Assembly: GCA_031216915.1 (NCBI GenBank)
Contig: CM062296.1
Location: forward strand, 797,265,608 to 797,329,607
Reading direction: 5' to 3'
DNA length: 64,000 nucleotides
DNA from: Pictodentalium vernedei
Taxonomy: Eukaryota; Mollusca; Scaphopoda; Dentaliida; Dentaliidae
This document shows positions 42,549 to 54,313 of this stretch, one piece after another; positions within the stretch are counted from its first letter, which is position 1; each line of letters opens with the position of its first letter. The notes under the pieces are model-generated. The model saw only the letters and a program-made list of their open reading frames with translations, was not told where the DNA came from and searched no databases. A program made the translations under genes and the position numbers.

Positions 42549-42729
42549 TTAACCCTCAACACACTGATGTCAAAATACCAAAAATTTCAAGCCTGCAGAT
42601 TTTTTGAACCAATTCAATCTTGTTTGACAATTGAGCTCTGACCAACAAGGTTGAGATGGATAAATTTGTAGTTGCATTTTGGAAACCATCTGTCAACTGA
42701 TATTTTGACATTCTTATGCAGAGGGTTAA
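42549..42729. mobile_element. MITE3-related TTAA-flanked element
   Basis: TTAA-CCCTCAACACACTGATGTC at the left and GACATTCTTATGCAGAGGG-TTAA at the right. The central hairpin CAATCTTGTTTGACAATTGAGCTC is partly degraded. Immediately after, from the same TTAA, CTCCTTGCACACTG begins what looks like the end of another MITE3. Confidence 0.65.
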
Positions 42730-43159
42730 CTCCTTGCACACTGCTGATGGATATTCCTGCCATGAAGACGGAATTTCTTGACACTAAAATAAGCATAATT
42801 TGGCCCTTTTAATCAAATTTTCCCCTGTAAATTTTATCAACTTTTTTAACTAATGCTTTCTGGGATTAGAGTCTAATGACTTTTTCTTCAAATCTAGCCA
42901 TGGCTGCTTCACAGCAGCAATGACTAGATGTGATGCCAAATATATTAAAAAATAAAGTTAAAGTGAACGACATTTGAAAAGAAATAGGTTCTATCAAATT
43001 TCTAAAAGTTCTAAAATTGCAATTAAAAATTCTTTCAGCCTCTCACTTATGTTTCTTAAACACTTATCTCAGTTTTAATATCAAAACAAATACTATATGT
43101 GCTTTAGTTCATTTGTCAACATCATTCAATACTAGAGAACTGTAATTTGTTGGACAAAT
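42730..43159. other. Intergenic stretch, partial MITE3 only
   Basis: A MITE3-like left end (CTCCTTGCACACTGCTGATGG) is not followed by a recognisable hairpin. AATTGCAATTAAAAATTCTTT near 43015 also occurs near 42510, giving a weak direct repeat. No gene. Confidence 0.4.
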
Positions 43160-44775
43160 TATGGGCTTTCCCAGGCCTGGCGTTTTCAGACGCGCGATTT
43201 ATTCGCGCACCTTAACATGTGCCGAGAATCAGTAAGGTCCACGAAATTTCGCTCTCCTGGGTGCACAAAGATAAGTATATGTATATGTCCGTGTATAAGT
43301 CGCCCCCATGTATAAAACACACCCCAAACTCACACTTCGAATTCCTCCCTTTTGCCTAAGCCCATGTATAAGAGACACCCCCATTTTTAAATATATGCAG
43401 TCAAAAAGAATTAGTTGCAAGTTACGTTTTGCCAATTTGGGGCAGTTTGGGATGCAACGGAAATAGGTAAGTTTTCATGAGTTACCACGTGTTGAATAAG
43501 ATAAAAGAATAAAGGAAAATTATTATTAAAGATTGAAAAAATACTCGCATTTATTTGTTTTTCGTTGTTTGTTTATCACCCCAATGTCTTCATCCTGTCA
43601 AGAAAATCCAACACTCGTTTGTGACTGAAACTTCATAGTTTCAGAATCAGAGCATCATTTGCGTCGTAACCTGTGCAGTTGTTGTGATTAAGTTGTTTTT
43701 TCCGGAACATGAGAACGTTCCTGAAAAACCAATAAAAATACAACAAATGCGCAGGTTACAGCGCAAATTGTTTTCAAGTTGTTGTCCCACTTAAGCATTG
43801 TTGGTGCTATTGAAACTAACTTTACCTGTTGCACGTGTGCGTAATTTATAACCGCACATTACACATCAGTGAATTGGAGTTCATGGAATAAATAAATACT
43901 TCTCTCCAAGTATTGCTGGCATACATTTAATGTGTTATTATTTATTTTTTCATTGTTATTTTGATGATTTTGTATTTTTTATGGTTTCATCCATATTGGC
44001 CCCACAAATCTGTTGATATCCGGTACACGCACTGATGTAAATACATGGGCCGATTGAACAACAACGACTAAATAGAATACTTCTTTATTATTATTTATGG
44101 ATAAAAGTAACAGAAAACACACACTATTTTATTGACAATTTATTTTCTGAAGAACTTAAACTGAAATAAAATGAAAAGAAAATAATTTTGGTGAATCTGC
44201 ACTCAGTCAAAACCACATGATTGTACTGTCTGTTATACAATTGACAAACGGTAGGAACAACGTTTGTCCGAAGAAGTCAGTGCCCTGAAAATTCTCTGAA
44301 ACAAGTCGTACCCATGTATAAGATGCACCCCTGATTTTGACATAACATTTCAGGTAAAAGAGTGTGACTTGTACACGGACATATATGTATGTTAAGTTAT
44401 GTACTGTACTGCTGGCTCAGGTGCAATGAACTGATATTCAAAATTTATCTGATGGGATGAACTTGAAGGGGATGAAGTTGAACCATGATTGGTTTGTGAC
44501 AGTTGTGAGTTGTCGGGACCGACGACTTCAACACAGTATTGAGTAACTTTCGAAGTAACATGTATTACAACTATCCAAATTACGCAATGCAACTTTGTGA
44601 GTATAGCATGTCTGGTCACAGTGTTGAACTGCATTCATATGATATATCATGGTTCAACTGCCTTCCATGTCAAAAAAAAATTAGGAGAGCATTGGCTCTC
44701 CTAGATCATTTCAGGAGAGCAATTTTTAGCTCCCCTAAATTTTTCAGAATGCCAGGCCTGCTTTCCCAAGTTTTA
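43160..44775. mobile_element. Element with AGGCCTGGC-type inverted ends, hosting another element
   Basis: CCCAGGCCTGGCGTTTTCAG (about 43171-43190) is inverted as TCAGAATGCCAGGCCTG (about 44744-44760), suggesting the two ends of one element of about 1.6 kb. The interior near 44683-44745 has a GGAGAGCATTGGCTCTCC hairpin. Most of the inside is a separate insertion at 43278-44385. Confidence 0.5.
43278..44385. mobile_element. Non-autonomous DNA transposon with TATGTCCGTGTATAAGTC ends
   Basis: The left end TATATGTCCGTGTATAAGTC is matched in inverted form by GACTTGTACACGGACATATA at 44366-44385. The subterminal ATGTATAARRSRCACCCC motif recurs on both sides (43308, 43360 and, inverted sense retained, 44312). 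No transposase frame is visible in its 1.1 kb. I recognise the style of the ends but cannot name the superfamily. Confidence 0.7.
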
Positions 44776-45048
44776 ATGTGAAAAGGCAGTCTGTATTGTA
44801 CAGAAAGAAAATTGAGCTATGCACTTTTGGTTTTGGGAGAAAATGAGTGCAGAAAACTGCAAAATTCACTGAAAATCACAATATTTTAAACTGTACTATT
44901 CTTCAAGTGGCCAAAGCCAAGTTATGTCAAGTTAAGCCATAGAGAAAAATTGAAAACACAAGCTTTGTTCAGCGAGCGTCAGGCAGACAGGCCTGTATAA
45001 CAACTGTACCGAATGTACTCTTTCACACTGGTATGAGCCCTTGAAGTT

Positions 45049-46320
45049 GGTCAATTTTGAAGAAAAAATGCTATATTCATGTAATTTTAGGCCGCTGGGG
45101 GTAATTTTGAAATATTTGTGTGGTGATTTTGATGTGTCATATTATGCTCTAAATGTTTGGAAAACTGGAGCTAAATAACCGTAAACAGTTTTGAGACTTT
45201 TGAAAAATGGCAAAATTTTGATGGTTTTAGCAGAATATTTTGAAAACACAAGCATTTTCACGAATATGACGATACCTCATTTCACTTTCCAGAGACCTGT
45301 CATCAATCACAGCTTCAGTTTCTGATAAAAGACTTGGAGGAATCTTGAATCTTGGTATTTGAATGAACATATACAATTTGAGGGTACTCCAATTCAAGGC
45401 CAGAGAACAGGGCGAGGGTTAGAACTTTGAAAAAGACATATAACAGAAAAATTGTTCTTGGATGAATGCCCTATCTACTTATGGAAAACATTTTGAGAAA
45501 ATATGGCTCCAGTGCTGAGAAATCACATGTAAAAGATGGCGAAATAACAACTATTCCACCAGTATCCTTATGGGAAGTCTTAAATCTGCCAAGGGTTAAA
45601 CTTTTAATAACAACATATAAAACAAAATTTGTCATACATTGACTGCTGCATGCAGCCAAAGAAAACATTCAGTGCTCAATCATTCAGAAATGGAGTAAAT
45701 TGTCCCTTAAACTTACGAAATTCTGAAAAAATGGGAGTTTTTTTGGACGGTATCTACATTTATGCAACCAGAATGGGCATAGGGTTAAACTTTACAAGCA
45801 AACTTACAACAGCAAATATCCTCAGGAGTCAATTGTGAATACAGACATGCAAAGTGTTTGAAATTAACCCTTTCCAAAATGATAGAAACAAGCAACCAAA
45901 GATGGCTAATTTGGGCATTTTCAAATGGTACTCTTATTCTCACCCTCATTGTGTTTGAGGGTTAAATCTGAGATTAAAAAGTAAACAGCAACTTTCTTCT
46001 GCAATCATTGTTGCATCTATCCATACCAAAATAATTGTTACAACAACCTTGAAATTAGAGAAATTTGTCCTTGAAATTGGTCAATTTTGAAGAAAAAAAG
46101 CTATATTCATATCATTTTTGGTCAATGGGGGTTAATTTTGAAATATTTTTGTGGTGATTTTGGTATATCATGTTATGCTCTAAATGTGTGGGAAATTTGA
46201 GCTAAGTAACTGTTAACAATTTTGAGACATTTGAAAAAAGGTGAAATTTTGACGGTTTTGGCAGAATATTTTGAAAATAAGCGTTTTCACAGACATGACG
46301 ATACCTCATTTCACTAGATT
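45049..46320. repeat. Pair of direct repeats of about 250 bp, 1,023 bp apart
   Basis: 45049-45300 and 46072-46320 share TGGTCAATTTTGAAGAAAAA, TTATGCTCTAAATGT, TTTTGAGAC and GACGATACCTCATTTCACT at about 80-85 per cent identity by eye. The 770 bp between them shows nothing recognisable. It may be the remains of one larger element or a local duplication. Confidence 0.7.
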
Positions 46321-46943
46321 TTATGGCATTACATAAGTATGCCAAATTTGGTTGAAATTGTTCTGCTTGTTTTTGAGCAGTGCAACAGTCAAAATTGACG
46401 GCGGAAAAAAAAAAGAAAAAAAATTGAGAAGAAAAATTTTGAAAAAGAAGAATAACAAGAGTCTTTCCCAAACTGGGTTTGGGAAAGCCCAATTAACTGG
46501 TGGAGTGTTAGAAGCAACTATCATGGCTCTATTGAAAAGTGCTAAAATCCACTCTAGTGGCTTTGCACTGTATGCATTTGCTTGCTGTCTTCTCTCCAGT
46601 AGACATTACGTGTACACTCCATACAAAAAAATTATCCAAAAGTTAAAAAATTTATAGTAATTTATATATTTTTTATACTTACCAATGACCCAGACTTAGC
46701 TGGTGCTAACTCCAACAAAACCAGGGCCAAACACAAATTTTGCCCCCCAATCCCCAAAATTTGCATCCAAAACAAAAAGAAATCATGTCCTAAAGGACCT
46801 CCATACTACGCCTCTACTGCGCATGCGCAGTGACACAGTCGTCCCGAAATTGGCGCCAATTATCATTCTTACTGGCAGTGCCTGGTCAGCGCTATGTACT
46901 CAGCGGGGAGGCAAGAGTTCCCAACTCAGGGAGGGCCATCCCC

Positions 46944-47032
46944 GTCTGGGTCATTGGTAAGTATAAAAAATATATAAATTACTATAAATTTTTTAACATT
47001 TTTATACTGTACCAATGACCCAGACTTAGCTG
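46944..47032. repeat. ICR of copy C
   Basis: 89 nt, the complement of both C termini joined, as in A. It has AGACTTAGCTG. Confidence 0.93.
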
Positions 47033-47632
47033 AATAGTAAACAGGCTGGAGGGCCTAGGACATAGAGGAAAATCCAATAAGCTCAATTATAAATAAAGAG
47101 GTAACCCCTTAAGGAGAAAAGGAGTATTAGGCTTTACATGTATCTTTCTTATTTAATATTAAATTAGAAAGATACACTACCCTTAATAATTGAGCACAAT
47201 AACATTCATGTTCTCTATTAACATCCAGTATAACCCTTATACTAATTATTTTTAAAGCAAGCCAATAAATAAAGTAGTCCAGAGAATTGAGACTCTTTAT
47301 AATCATTTAAAAGTGTCCGAGTATTGTATATTAAAGCCCGTTTGACACTTGACATATACAAATGCTTCACACCGAGCTACACTTTAAAAATAAGACATGA
47401 ATGAAATTAAACATTAATATTACACTTTAAAACCATCCCGGAAGCGACTCAGAAATACTGTCTTGGAGGAGGCATTCCCTTGCTTTTCACTATAAAGCAG
47501 GTGACCTAAGGGAACACCCGCCCCCCCCCCCCCCCTTCCCCTTGCCCTGGGTCAAATAGCCCAGAGCGAAGAGGGCAGTCGGACGGAGTCACTGCCGGAA
47601 CAGAAAGCCTGCATAACTATAGTTGCAACTGT

Positions 47633-48850
47633 TTAGTGGACGACATTCTGAGCAACAGATAACGGACCTAAACAATGCAGGTCTCCAGAAATGGACTCAA
47701 TATTTCTGAGATAAAAATTAGTAAATGTGGATGGCTGAGACCAATAAGCAGCCTTCATTAAATCTGTAATAGCAACACTATTAGCATAAGCCCAGGAAGT
47801 AGAAAGAGCTCTTACTTCATGAGCAGAAATCTTAAGCACAGACTGCTGAGAAGAAGATAAATCTTCATAAGCAGTACGGATAGTTAACTGAATCCATCTA
47901 GCAATAGAATGGACTGAAATGTCCTTTCTATTAGGCATCAAAGACAGAAAGAAACGTTTCCGTCCCTTTCTGATGAACTGAGATCTCTGTTTATAGATAC
48001 GTAGTGCTCTAACAGGACAGAGTAAAGGCCTACGCCCGTCTGAAGACGGAAGAGCCTTAATAACAATAGGTTCCGGATATTTATTAGGAGCCTGATTCTT
48101 AGCTAAAAAACCCACATTAGTAGTGAAGGTGATAGTGTTCCCAACACTACGATAATGAGAATCATCCACCGATAGTGCATGAAGCTCACTGACTCTTCTG
48201 GCAGAAGAGAAAGCTAAGAGAAAAGCTGTCTTATAAGATAAGAATTTGAAATCTACTGTCCCAAGAGGTTCAAATGGCTTTTCCTTCAATTTAAGGAGAA
48301 CCCAAGCTAAATTCCACTTAGGAATTAATCTAAGAGTTCTAGGTCTATTTATCGAAAAGTTTCGAACCAATTTCGATAAAGAGACATTAGATCCAATTTG
48401 TAAACTATCATGATGTGCATAGGTATCAGATAACATAGATCTATAACCCTTTATAGTAACAGGCTGCAGGTTGATTTCGTCAAACAAGTATACTAGAAAG
48501 TTTGCAATGTCTGGTATAGAGGGATCAAATATATCTACAGAATGATCCCTACACCAACGACGGAAAACCTTCCACTTAGCCGCATAGTTTAGCGAAGAGG
48601 AGGTCCTCCTACAGTTAGAAATCGCGTCCACTGCTCGTCCTGTAAAGTGCTTGCCATGCAAGAAGGACCGCACAACGGAAAAACGTGAAGGTTGAGACCT
48701 TGCGGGTTGTGATGGAGTTGGCGCGATTTCCCCTGCGAAAGAAGATCCTCTCGTGGAGGAAGCTTCCGCGGTAGGTCCCACAACAGACACCTGAGTAGAT
48801 TTATCCACGGTCTCTGTGGCGACAGAGGTGCTACCAACAGAATCTTGCAT
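47633..48850 (-). CDS. DIRS tyrosine recombinase (copy C, intact, 405 aa from MQDSVG)
   Basis: Enzyme expected to integrate the circular element DNA through a covalent phosphotyrosine intermediate. An N-terminal core-binding region (about residues 70-150, KWKVFRRWCRDHSVDIFDP) is followed by the catalytic domain. By my count it has Arg219 in ARRVSELHAL, His344 and Arg347 in SAHEVRAL, Trp in AAYWSQPSTF and Tyr380 in TNFYLRNI, the full R..HxxR..Y set. The start is uncertain, because the frame is open for 702 codons up to 49741, running in the -1 frame through most of ORF2. MQDSVG is the Met closest to the recognisable domains. Translation could use reinitiation, a spliced RNA or a -1 frameshift, and nothing here decides between them. 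Confidence 0.85.
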   Translation of the reverse strand: MQDSVGSTSVATETVDKSTQVSVVGPTAEASSTRGSSFAGEIAPTPSQPARSQPSRFSVVRSFLHGKHFTGRAVDAISNCRRTSSSLNYAAKWKVFRRWCRDHSVDIFDPSIPDIANFLVYLFDEINLQPVTIKGYRSMLSDTYAHHDSLQIGSNVSLSKLVRNFSINRPRTLRLIPKWNLAWVLLKLKEKPFEPLGTVDFKFLSYKTAFLLAFSSARRVSELHALSVDDSHYRSVGNTITFTTNVGFLAKNQAPNKYPEPIVIKALPSSDGRRPLLCPVRALRIYKQRSQFIRKGRKRFFLSLMPNRKDISVHSIARWIQLTIRTAYEDLSSSQQSVLKISAHEVRALSTSWAYANSVAITDLMKAAYWSQPSTFTNFYLRNIESISGDLHCLGPLSVAQNVVH

Positions 48851-50758
48851 TGAGATTGTTTTATCTTTAGCAATACTTGTTGAATTAACGGCGCTGGAGG
48901 ATACGCATATCCTATCATTCCGTCCCAAGGGATCGACAGAGCGTCTACTGCAAATGCTCTTGGATCCGGACACGGGGACACATACGTCTGCAACTGATTG
49001 TTGAGATGTGTCGCAAATAAGTCTATCATTGGCCGTTCCCATTGGTAGCAAATCTGATTGAATACTTGTTTGTTGAGAGTCCACTCCGACGGCAACAAGC
49101 GACCCTTTCGTGAAAGGGAGTCTGCTAGCACATTCAGACGACCCGGTATGTGACGGACCGAAAGAAGAACGTGATGTTCCAACGCAAACAGAAGGATTCT
49201 TTCCGTTAGATTGAACAACGGAACTGAATGAGTGCCTCCCTGATTCCGTATATACGCCACTACTGTCGTATTGTCGGATAGGATTTGGACCTGAGCATCG
49301 TGAATAATGTCCATCCAGTGACGTAACGCAAGCCAAATTGACATCATTTCCTTGATGTTTATGTGCTTGCACAGGAATTGCGGATCCCAAAGACCCTGGC
49401 ATCTCGAATCCGTTGGGATTAATGATGCACCCCAACCTGTTTGACTGGCATCCGTCATAATGGTAAAACTCGGATCCGGCAACTGCAGTGGAACTCCTTG
49501 AGTTAACCACTGAATGTTTGCCCAAGTCTGAATCTCTTGTTTCACTTGATCTGACAAGAGAACGTCTACATCGAGCGAATGAATTTTCACACTCCAATTC
49601 TGAGTCAGGAAAATTTGAAGAGGACGTGTGCGTAGCCGCCCCATCGGAATGAGATCCGCGGCGGCTCCGCACAGACCTATCAGTCTCATAAATTCTCTCG
49701 CCGTGACTTTGTCTGCATGCAGACAATAGCGAGCGTAACAACTGACTAATTTCGCTCTGGTTAACGGCAGACGAACGAGATTGTTTTGCGTCTCGAAGCT
49801 CATTCCCAGATGAGTGAATGACTTGGACGGCACCAGATCCGACTTCTCCTCGTTTACTATGAAACCGAGACGTCGGAGCAATAGAAGAAGATTCTGAACA
49901 GCGTTAACTCGTTGCCGTACCTCTGAAGAATGTCGTCCAGGTAGGCCGACGTTACCGCAGACGAATGTAGATCATTACCGAGTTCATTACCCGAGTGAAA
50001 GCCCAGGGTGCTAGATTCAATCCGAAGCACATGGCCCGGAACTGATACACCACTCCTAGGACTGCGAAGCGTAGATACTTTCGGAATGTCGGATGTACCA
50101 TGACGTGAAAGTACGCATCTTTGAGATCTATGCTCGTTGCATAATCGTTCACCCGAATACTCGCTCTGACCGATCGAATCGTCTCCATATAAAACTTCGC
50201 AGCGACGATCAGCTTGTTTATCCAGCTCAAATCTATGACTGGACGGAACAAGCCGTCTGGTTTCGGAACCAGAAACAGATGGCTGTAGAATCCCAGTGAT
50301 TCCTGGTTTTCTACGACCTCTACCGCGTTCTTCATTAAAAGAGACTGCACCTCTGATAACAGAGCGTCTCTTTTCTGTGGATTTGACGGAAGATGAGTCC
50401 ACTTTGGACTTCGAGTTAATGGAGGCTTTCGTTTGAAGGATATCTTTAGACCTTCCGAAGTCACTCCTCTCACCCACGGGTCGTCCGTAATCGACGCCCA
50501 ATCTTGTGAAAAACTCGACAACCTTCCGCCAACCGGAACGCGATAGAGGTTTAAGCCATCACCTCCTGGACCTGCGAGGCCTGCGGTAGGAGAAACCACG
50601 TCTTCCACGACCCGCACCTCGCCTCGTCGACCTCGGGGCGTCCGACCGATTGTCCCGGCCTGAAGGACGTCCCGAACGAGAGTCGCTATCCTGACGGTCT
50701 CTCGAATAAGACCAAGAGGACGCACCGGAACCTCTATAGGAACCTCTCTTGGGCGCAT
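48589..50758 (-). pseudogene. DIRS ORF2 (RT, RNase H), copy C, two 10-nt deletions
   Basis: The N-terminal part is open from MRPREV (50758) to shortly after RT motif B, then two 10-nt deletions relative to A and B, at about 49968 and 49900, shift the frame on both sides of YLDD. The motif itself is present but in another frame. Downstream the frame is restored only from 49881 and carries all four RNase H acidic residues and the DLFATHL/YAYPPAPLI block. Functional RT is not expected. Confidence 0.87.
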
Positions 50759-52662
50759 TAGACCCAGAAGTGCCCGCCTTATTCGTGTCTGCTGTATCCG
50801 ACCTTTTAGGAGTGGATCTGAACAACAGAGAATCATTAGCTTTCTTTTTAATATTATCATAAATAGCGGAAAGCTTGCCGTCAAAGAGAAGTTCTCCTGA
50901 GACCGAAGCGACTCTAAGAGAGTTCTTCACCTTAGAATCCACTAGTGTGGATGTAGCCAGGGCTGCGTCACGTCTAACCAACTCCAGATTAGCCACTGAA
51001 AGGGCGGAGTTACACGTGGAATAAGCTACTGCCCTTGAAAGAAGTCTTAAAGAGGATTGTATATCCTGAAACTCTTCCCCTTGAAGGCGCAGTGATAACG
51101 CCTTAGTAAGGTGATCTGCGTAAGATAAGGCATCTAAATTGGCTCTGTTAGACGCAATAGCTGTTTCCAACACCGCGGTTGGAATAGAAGCTGACGACGG
51201 TAATGATAGCTCTAAGTCTTCCGCCTCGTCGTCCATACGCAGAGGAACTCTCGGTATACCCTGTCCTGCCGTGTCGAATTTATTCCTTGCATTAATGAAA
51301 GGCAGGTTGAGAGTATTTGCGGACAAGAAACCTGCTTTCCCCGTCCTGGAAGCAAGTTTAAATATAGCGTCGTTCAATAATTCAAATGTTCTTGCAACAT
51401 TATTGGACTGCGACGGAAACTCGGGAGCGATGTCCCTGAACCGCTCAAAAAATTCAGAGTCCAATGACGCTATAATTCTCTTGTCCGGAAGCGCAGCAGT
51501 CTGGCCCGACGGAACAACTTGAGGGAGAAAGTGCCGGATGAAGTCCACGGCAGCTTTATGTTGTTCCGAAAGGGATAGCTCCAATTCATCCGTATCCCTT
51601 TCACCATCCGGTCGGACCTCCCGATGTTCCCGGTCGTCCGCCCCCGATGCTTCGGCGGAGCGTACCGACCCAGCGCCGTCGGATAATTCTCGATCCGACA
51701 CCGTTTCTGTCGGCTGCTGGAATGCTGCGATAAGCTGTGCTATCTGCACTAGAATGTCCGACGTCGAGACCTGCGGAGGCGCGGTCTTTCGCTGCTTCGC
51801 CGAGGGCAGCTCCGCATCAGATGGCTCCCGCATACTTTTCCTATGCGAACGTCCGGAGTCCAGCGGTCTCGAATCCCTGGCTGCCGGATGGTGTGACCTG
51901 GTCGCCGAAGAATCCTTCACCGGCGAAGCTGGCAAAATATCGGAGGTCACGCAGCCAAGGTGCGGTCGTGTGCGCCGACGAGAAGAGGAAGCCTTAACAG
52001 TCTCTGCGGACTGCTTATACAACGGAGCGTCCCGAGCGACGGACGTATGCTCCGCTAAAGACACATTTTGTACCACAACATCTGGTCCCAGATGTTGTTG
52101 TACGAGAGAGGGGCCTCTCTCGCTCGCGGCCCGGCTGGACCTGGACGAGCTAGGAACCGGACTAAAAGGCTTCCTCCGTTCTCGTTTACTATCCGCCGTC
52201 ACTGGGTGTGCATCTATTATGTTTATAGTGCTCGCATCACCCAAAATTTCCTCTTGGACCGCATCGGACGAACCCGGCTGCCGAAACCATTCGGTGAATG
52301 GACGCTACACCGGGCGAGCTAGCGGACGACATTTGTCTAATCTCCATGAGCACTTTTGCCGCTAGCTCTGAATTTATTTGTGACGACGGACGCACACTTG
52401 AAGAAGATAACATGGAAACATCACCCTGTTCTGGTTCCTCTGAAATAGAAACTGAGAGAGTAGAGTGACCTTGTGGAGAAAGAGCCGGCATCGCTCTTTC
52501 TCCAGAAACAACATATCGTGACACACGTTTCCAATGTTTCTCATCCCAATGTTCACATATAGGACAGGGATTAATGCGAGAACACTGACTACAATTAATA
52601 CAATGATCATGAAAGTCAGAGGAAGATTTCTTCCTATTACAATTTGAACAATGTCCCTTCAT
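50559..52662 (-). pseudogene. DIRS ORF1 (gag-like), copy C, single-base insertion
   Basis: The N-terminal zinc-cluster part is open from MKGHCSNC (52662) and reads out of frame after an extra A in GCCGAAACC near 52286, compared with GCCGAACC in A and B. The rest, with the Ser-rich middle, helical part and RG-rich tail, is open from 52244 to 50559. A single base separates it from the intact gag of B. Confidence 0.87.
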
Positions 52663-53547
52663 TGTGAAAGAACAACAATAAGTCCTAGTTACTCGCAAAA
52701 ACCCCTGACACAAAGATACATAATAACATGATCCATTAATAAATGAAAAAACAATTGCAAAACAAAATAATTTTGAAAAAATATTTTTTCAGAGAAGCCC
52801 AAGTTGCTGAAAAGTAACGTTGAGCCCCGATGGATCCGATGGCAAAGTGTGGTCAAAAATTTTAAATTTATATAAAATAATTAATGAGACACTTTCGGAT
52901 AATATAAATGTATCTTATAATGAGATAAACTACTACAAAGGCAAACAGCCCCCCTCAAAAAAGGCTGTTGCCAATGAAAACAAACAGTGTAAACACACTA
53001 GAAAACATGACTCCAGGCACTGAAAAAACTGGCCCGGAATCAGTCATCAATTACACTCTATCTGATGCAAAACAGAGACTCCCAGGGGAGAATCTGCAGA
53101 ACATAAGATGGAAGATGCAGAACACAAACGTTATACACCCATGGGTGAAAACGTAACTATGGGGAAAATAACAGAAAACATTCTGTAACCAAGCAACTCT
53201 CCCAGGAAATTTTAGAAATGAAACTTCTCAAAAATATGCCAAAAGCATGGGAGAATTGCAAGGGGGGACTTTAGAAGGCTAGGGGAGAGGAAACACTGAA
53301 TAAGCAGTGCAACAATTAGCAAGAATGACAACAAGAGGCCCATGCCTCGAAAATAGGCAACTTAACATAATTTCAACAAAAAATTTTAAGTACAGCCGGA
53401 TTATTTTTTGCCACTTCTTTTTTCCTCTCCTCCTTCTATCCTCCTTAGAATCACATTTTCTCCAAAAATTACGTGTCTGGCATCCTTTAAACTGAGATTT
53501 ACAAGCACAAAGATCAGTGAGATGTTGACTGATGAAGGGCCAAACAG

Positions 53548-53749
53548 AGAATGAAAATTGGCGCCAATTTCGGGACGACTGCGTCACTGCGCATGCGCAG
53601 TAGAGGCGTACTATGGAGGTCCTTTAGGACATGATTTCTTTTTGTTTTGGATGCAAATTTTGGGGATTGGGGGGCAAAATTTGTGTTTGGCCCTGGTTTT
53701 GTTGGAGTTAGCACCAGCTAAGTCTGGGTCATTGGTACAGTATAAAAAT
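53548..53749. repeat. Right ITR of copy C
   Basis: Pairs with 46642-46869. It contains the NRF-1-like palindrome (about 53585-53600) and ends CAGTATAAAAAT. Confidence 0.9.
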
Positions 53750-53840
53750 ATCTTTATACAGAAATGTTTTGTTACCATTTATTGGGGAGTGCCAACAGAC
53801 ACTTTTCAATAAATTGTAGTAAATCAATTATTTATGAACC

Positions 53841-54038
53841 AAATTTAGCTAAAGCAAGGATCCCCTTGGCGGTACAGTAGAACCTGCCATGGGCGACCAC
53901 CCTTGGGACTTACCAAAAGTGGTCGTTAATGACAGGTGGTCGTTGACGAGAAGTTTGCTGATAGGGGTCCATTTAACCTATTTTCGTTTGTATCATTTTG
54001 TTTTGATCACAGATGTACTTGTACCACGTGTAAATGTA
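53841..54038. other. Partial TIR element
   Basis: TACAGTAGAACCTGCCATGG at about 53874 resembles the left end of the element at 33798. GGTCGTTAATGACAGGTGGTCG follows. No right end was found. Confidence 0.4.
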
Positions 54039-54313
54039 CTATTAAAACATATATGTCAACAAAGTTTGTTGTTGTTTTCTAAAACGTTGAGGTGGGTATT
54101 TAGTTCTTCATTGAATCATTTATATTAAAACTATTAAAACATATATGTCAATAAAATTTGTTGTTGTTTTCTAAAACGTTGAGGTGGGTATTTAGTTCTT
54201 CATTGAATCATTTATATTAAACTATTAAAACATATATGTCAACAAAATTTGTTGTTGTTTTCTAAAACGTTGAGGTGGGTATTTAGTTCTTTATTGAATT
54301 GTTTATATTAAAT
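54039..54313. repeat. Three tandem units of about 92 bp
   Basis: CTATTAAAACATATATGTCA starts at 54039, 54131 and 54222. Units include TTTGTTGTTGTTTTCTAAAA and GGTGGGTATTTAGTTC and are almost identical, so the array is young. Confidence 0.85.

Larger units (their letters stand above)
46642..53749 (-). mobile_element. DIRS-type retrotransposon, copy C (7,108 bp)
   Basis: Same layout as A and B: left ITR 46642-46869, ICR 46944-47032, YR 47633-48850, ORF2 48589-50758, ORF1 50559-52662, right ITR 53548-53749. The flanks CCAAAA and ATCTTT show no target duplication. Its two ITRs differ at about three positions (for example GACACAG against GACGCAG, ATACTACG against ATAGTACG), more than in A, B or D, so it is probably an older insertion. 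YR is intact, RT and gag are frameshifted. Confidence 0.93.
46493..53840. mobile_element. MITE2 copy split by DIRS copy C
   Basis: The left part, TTAA-CTGGTGGAGTGTTAGAAGC through CTCTAGTGGCTTTGCACTG, runs to 46641. The right part resumes at 53750 and includes the family apex GGGGAGTGCCAACAGACAC and AATAAATTGTAG. The right TTAA end is not clear. It shows that copy C landed in a pre-existing MITE2. Confidence 0.65.
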
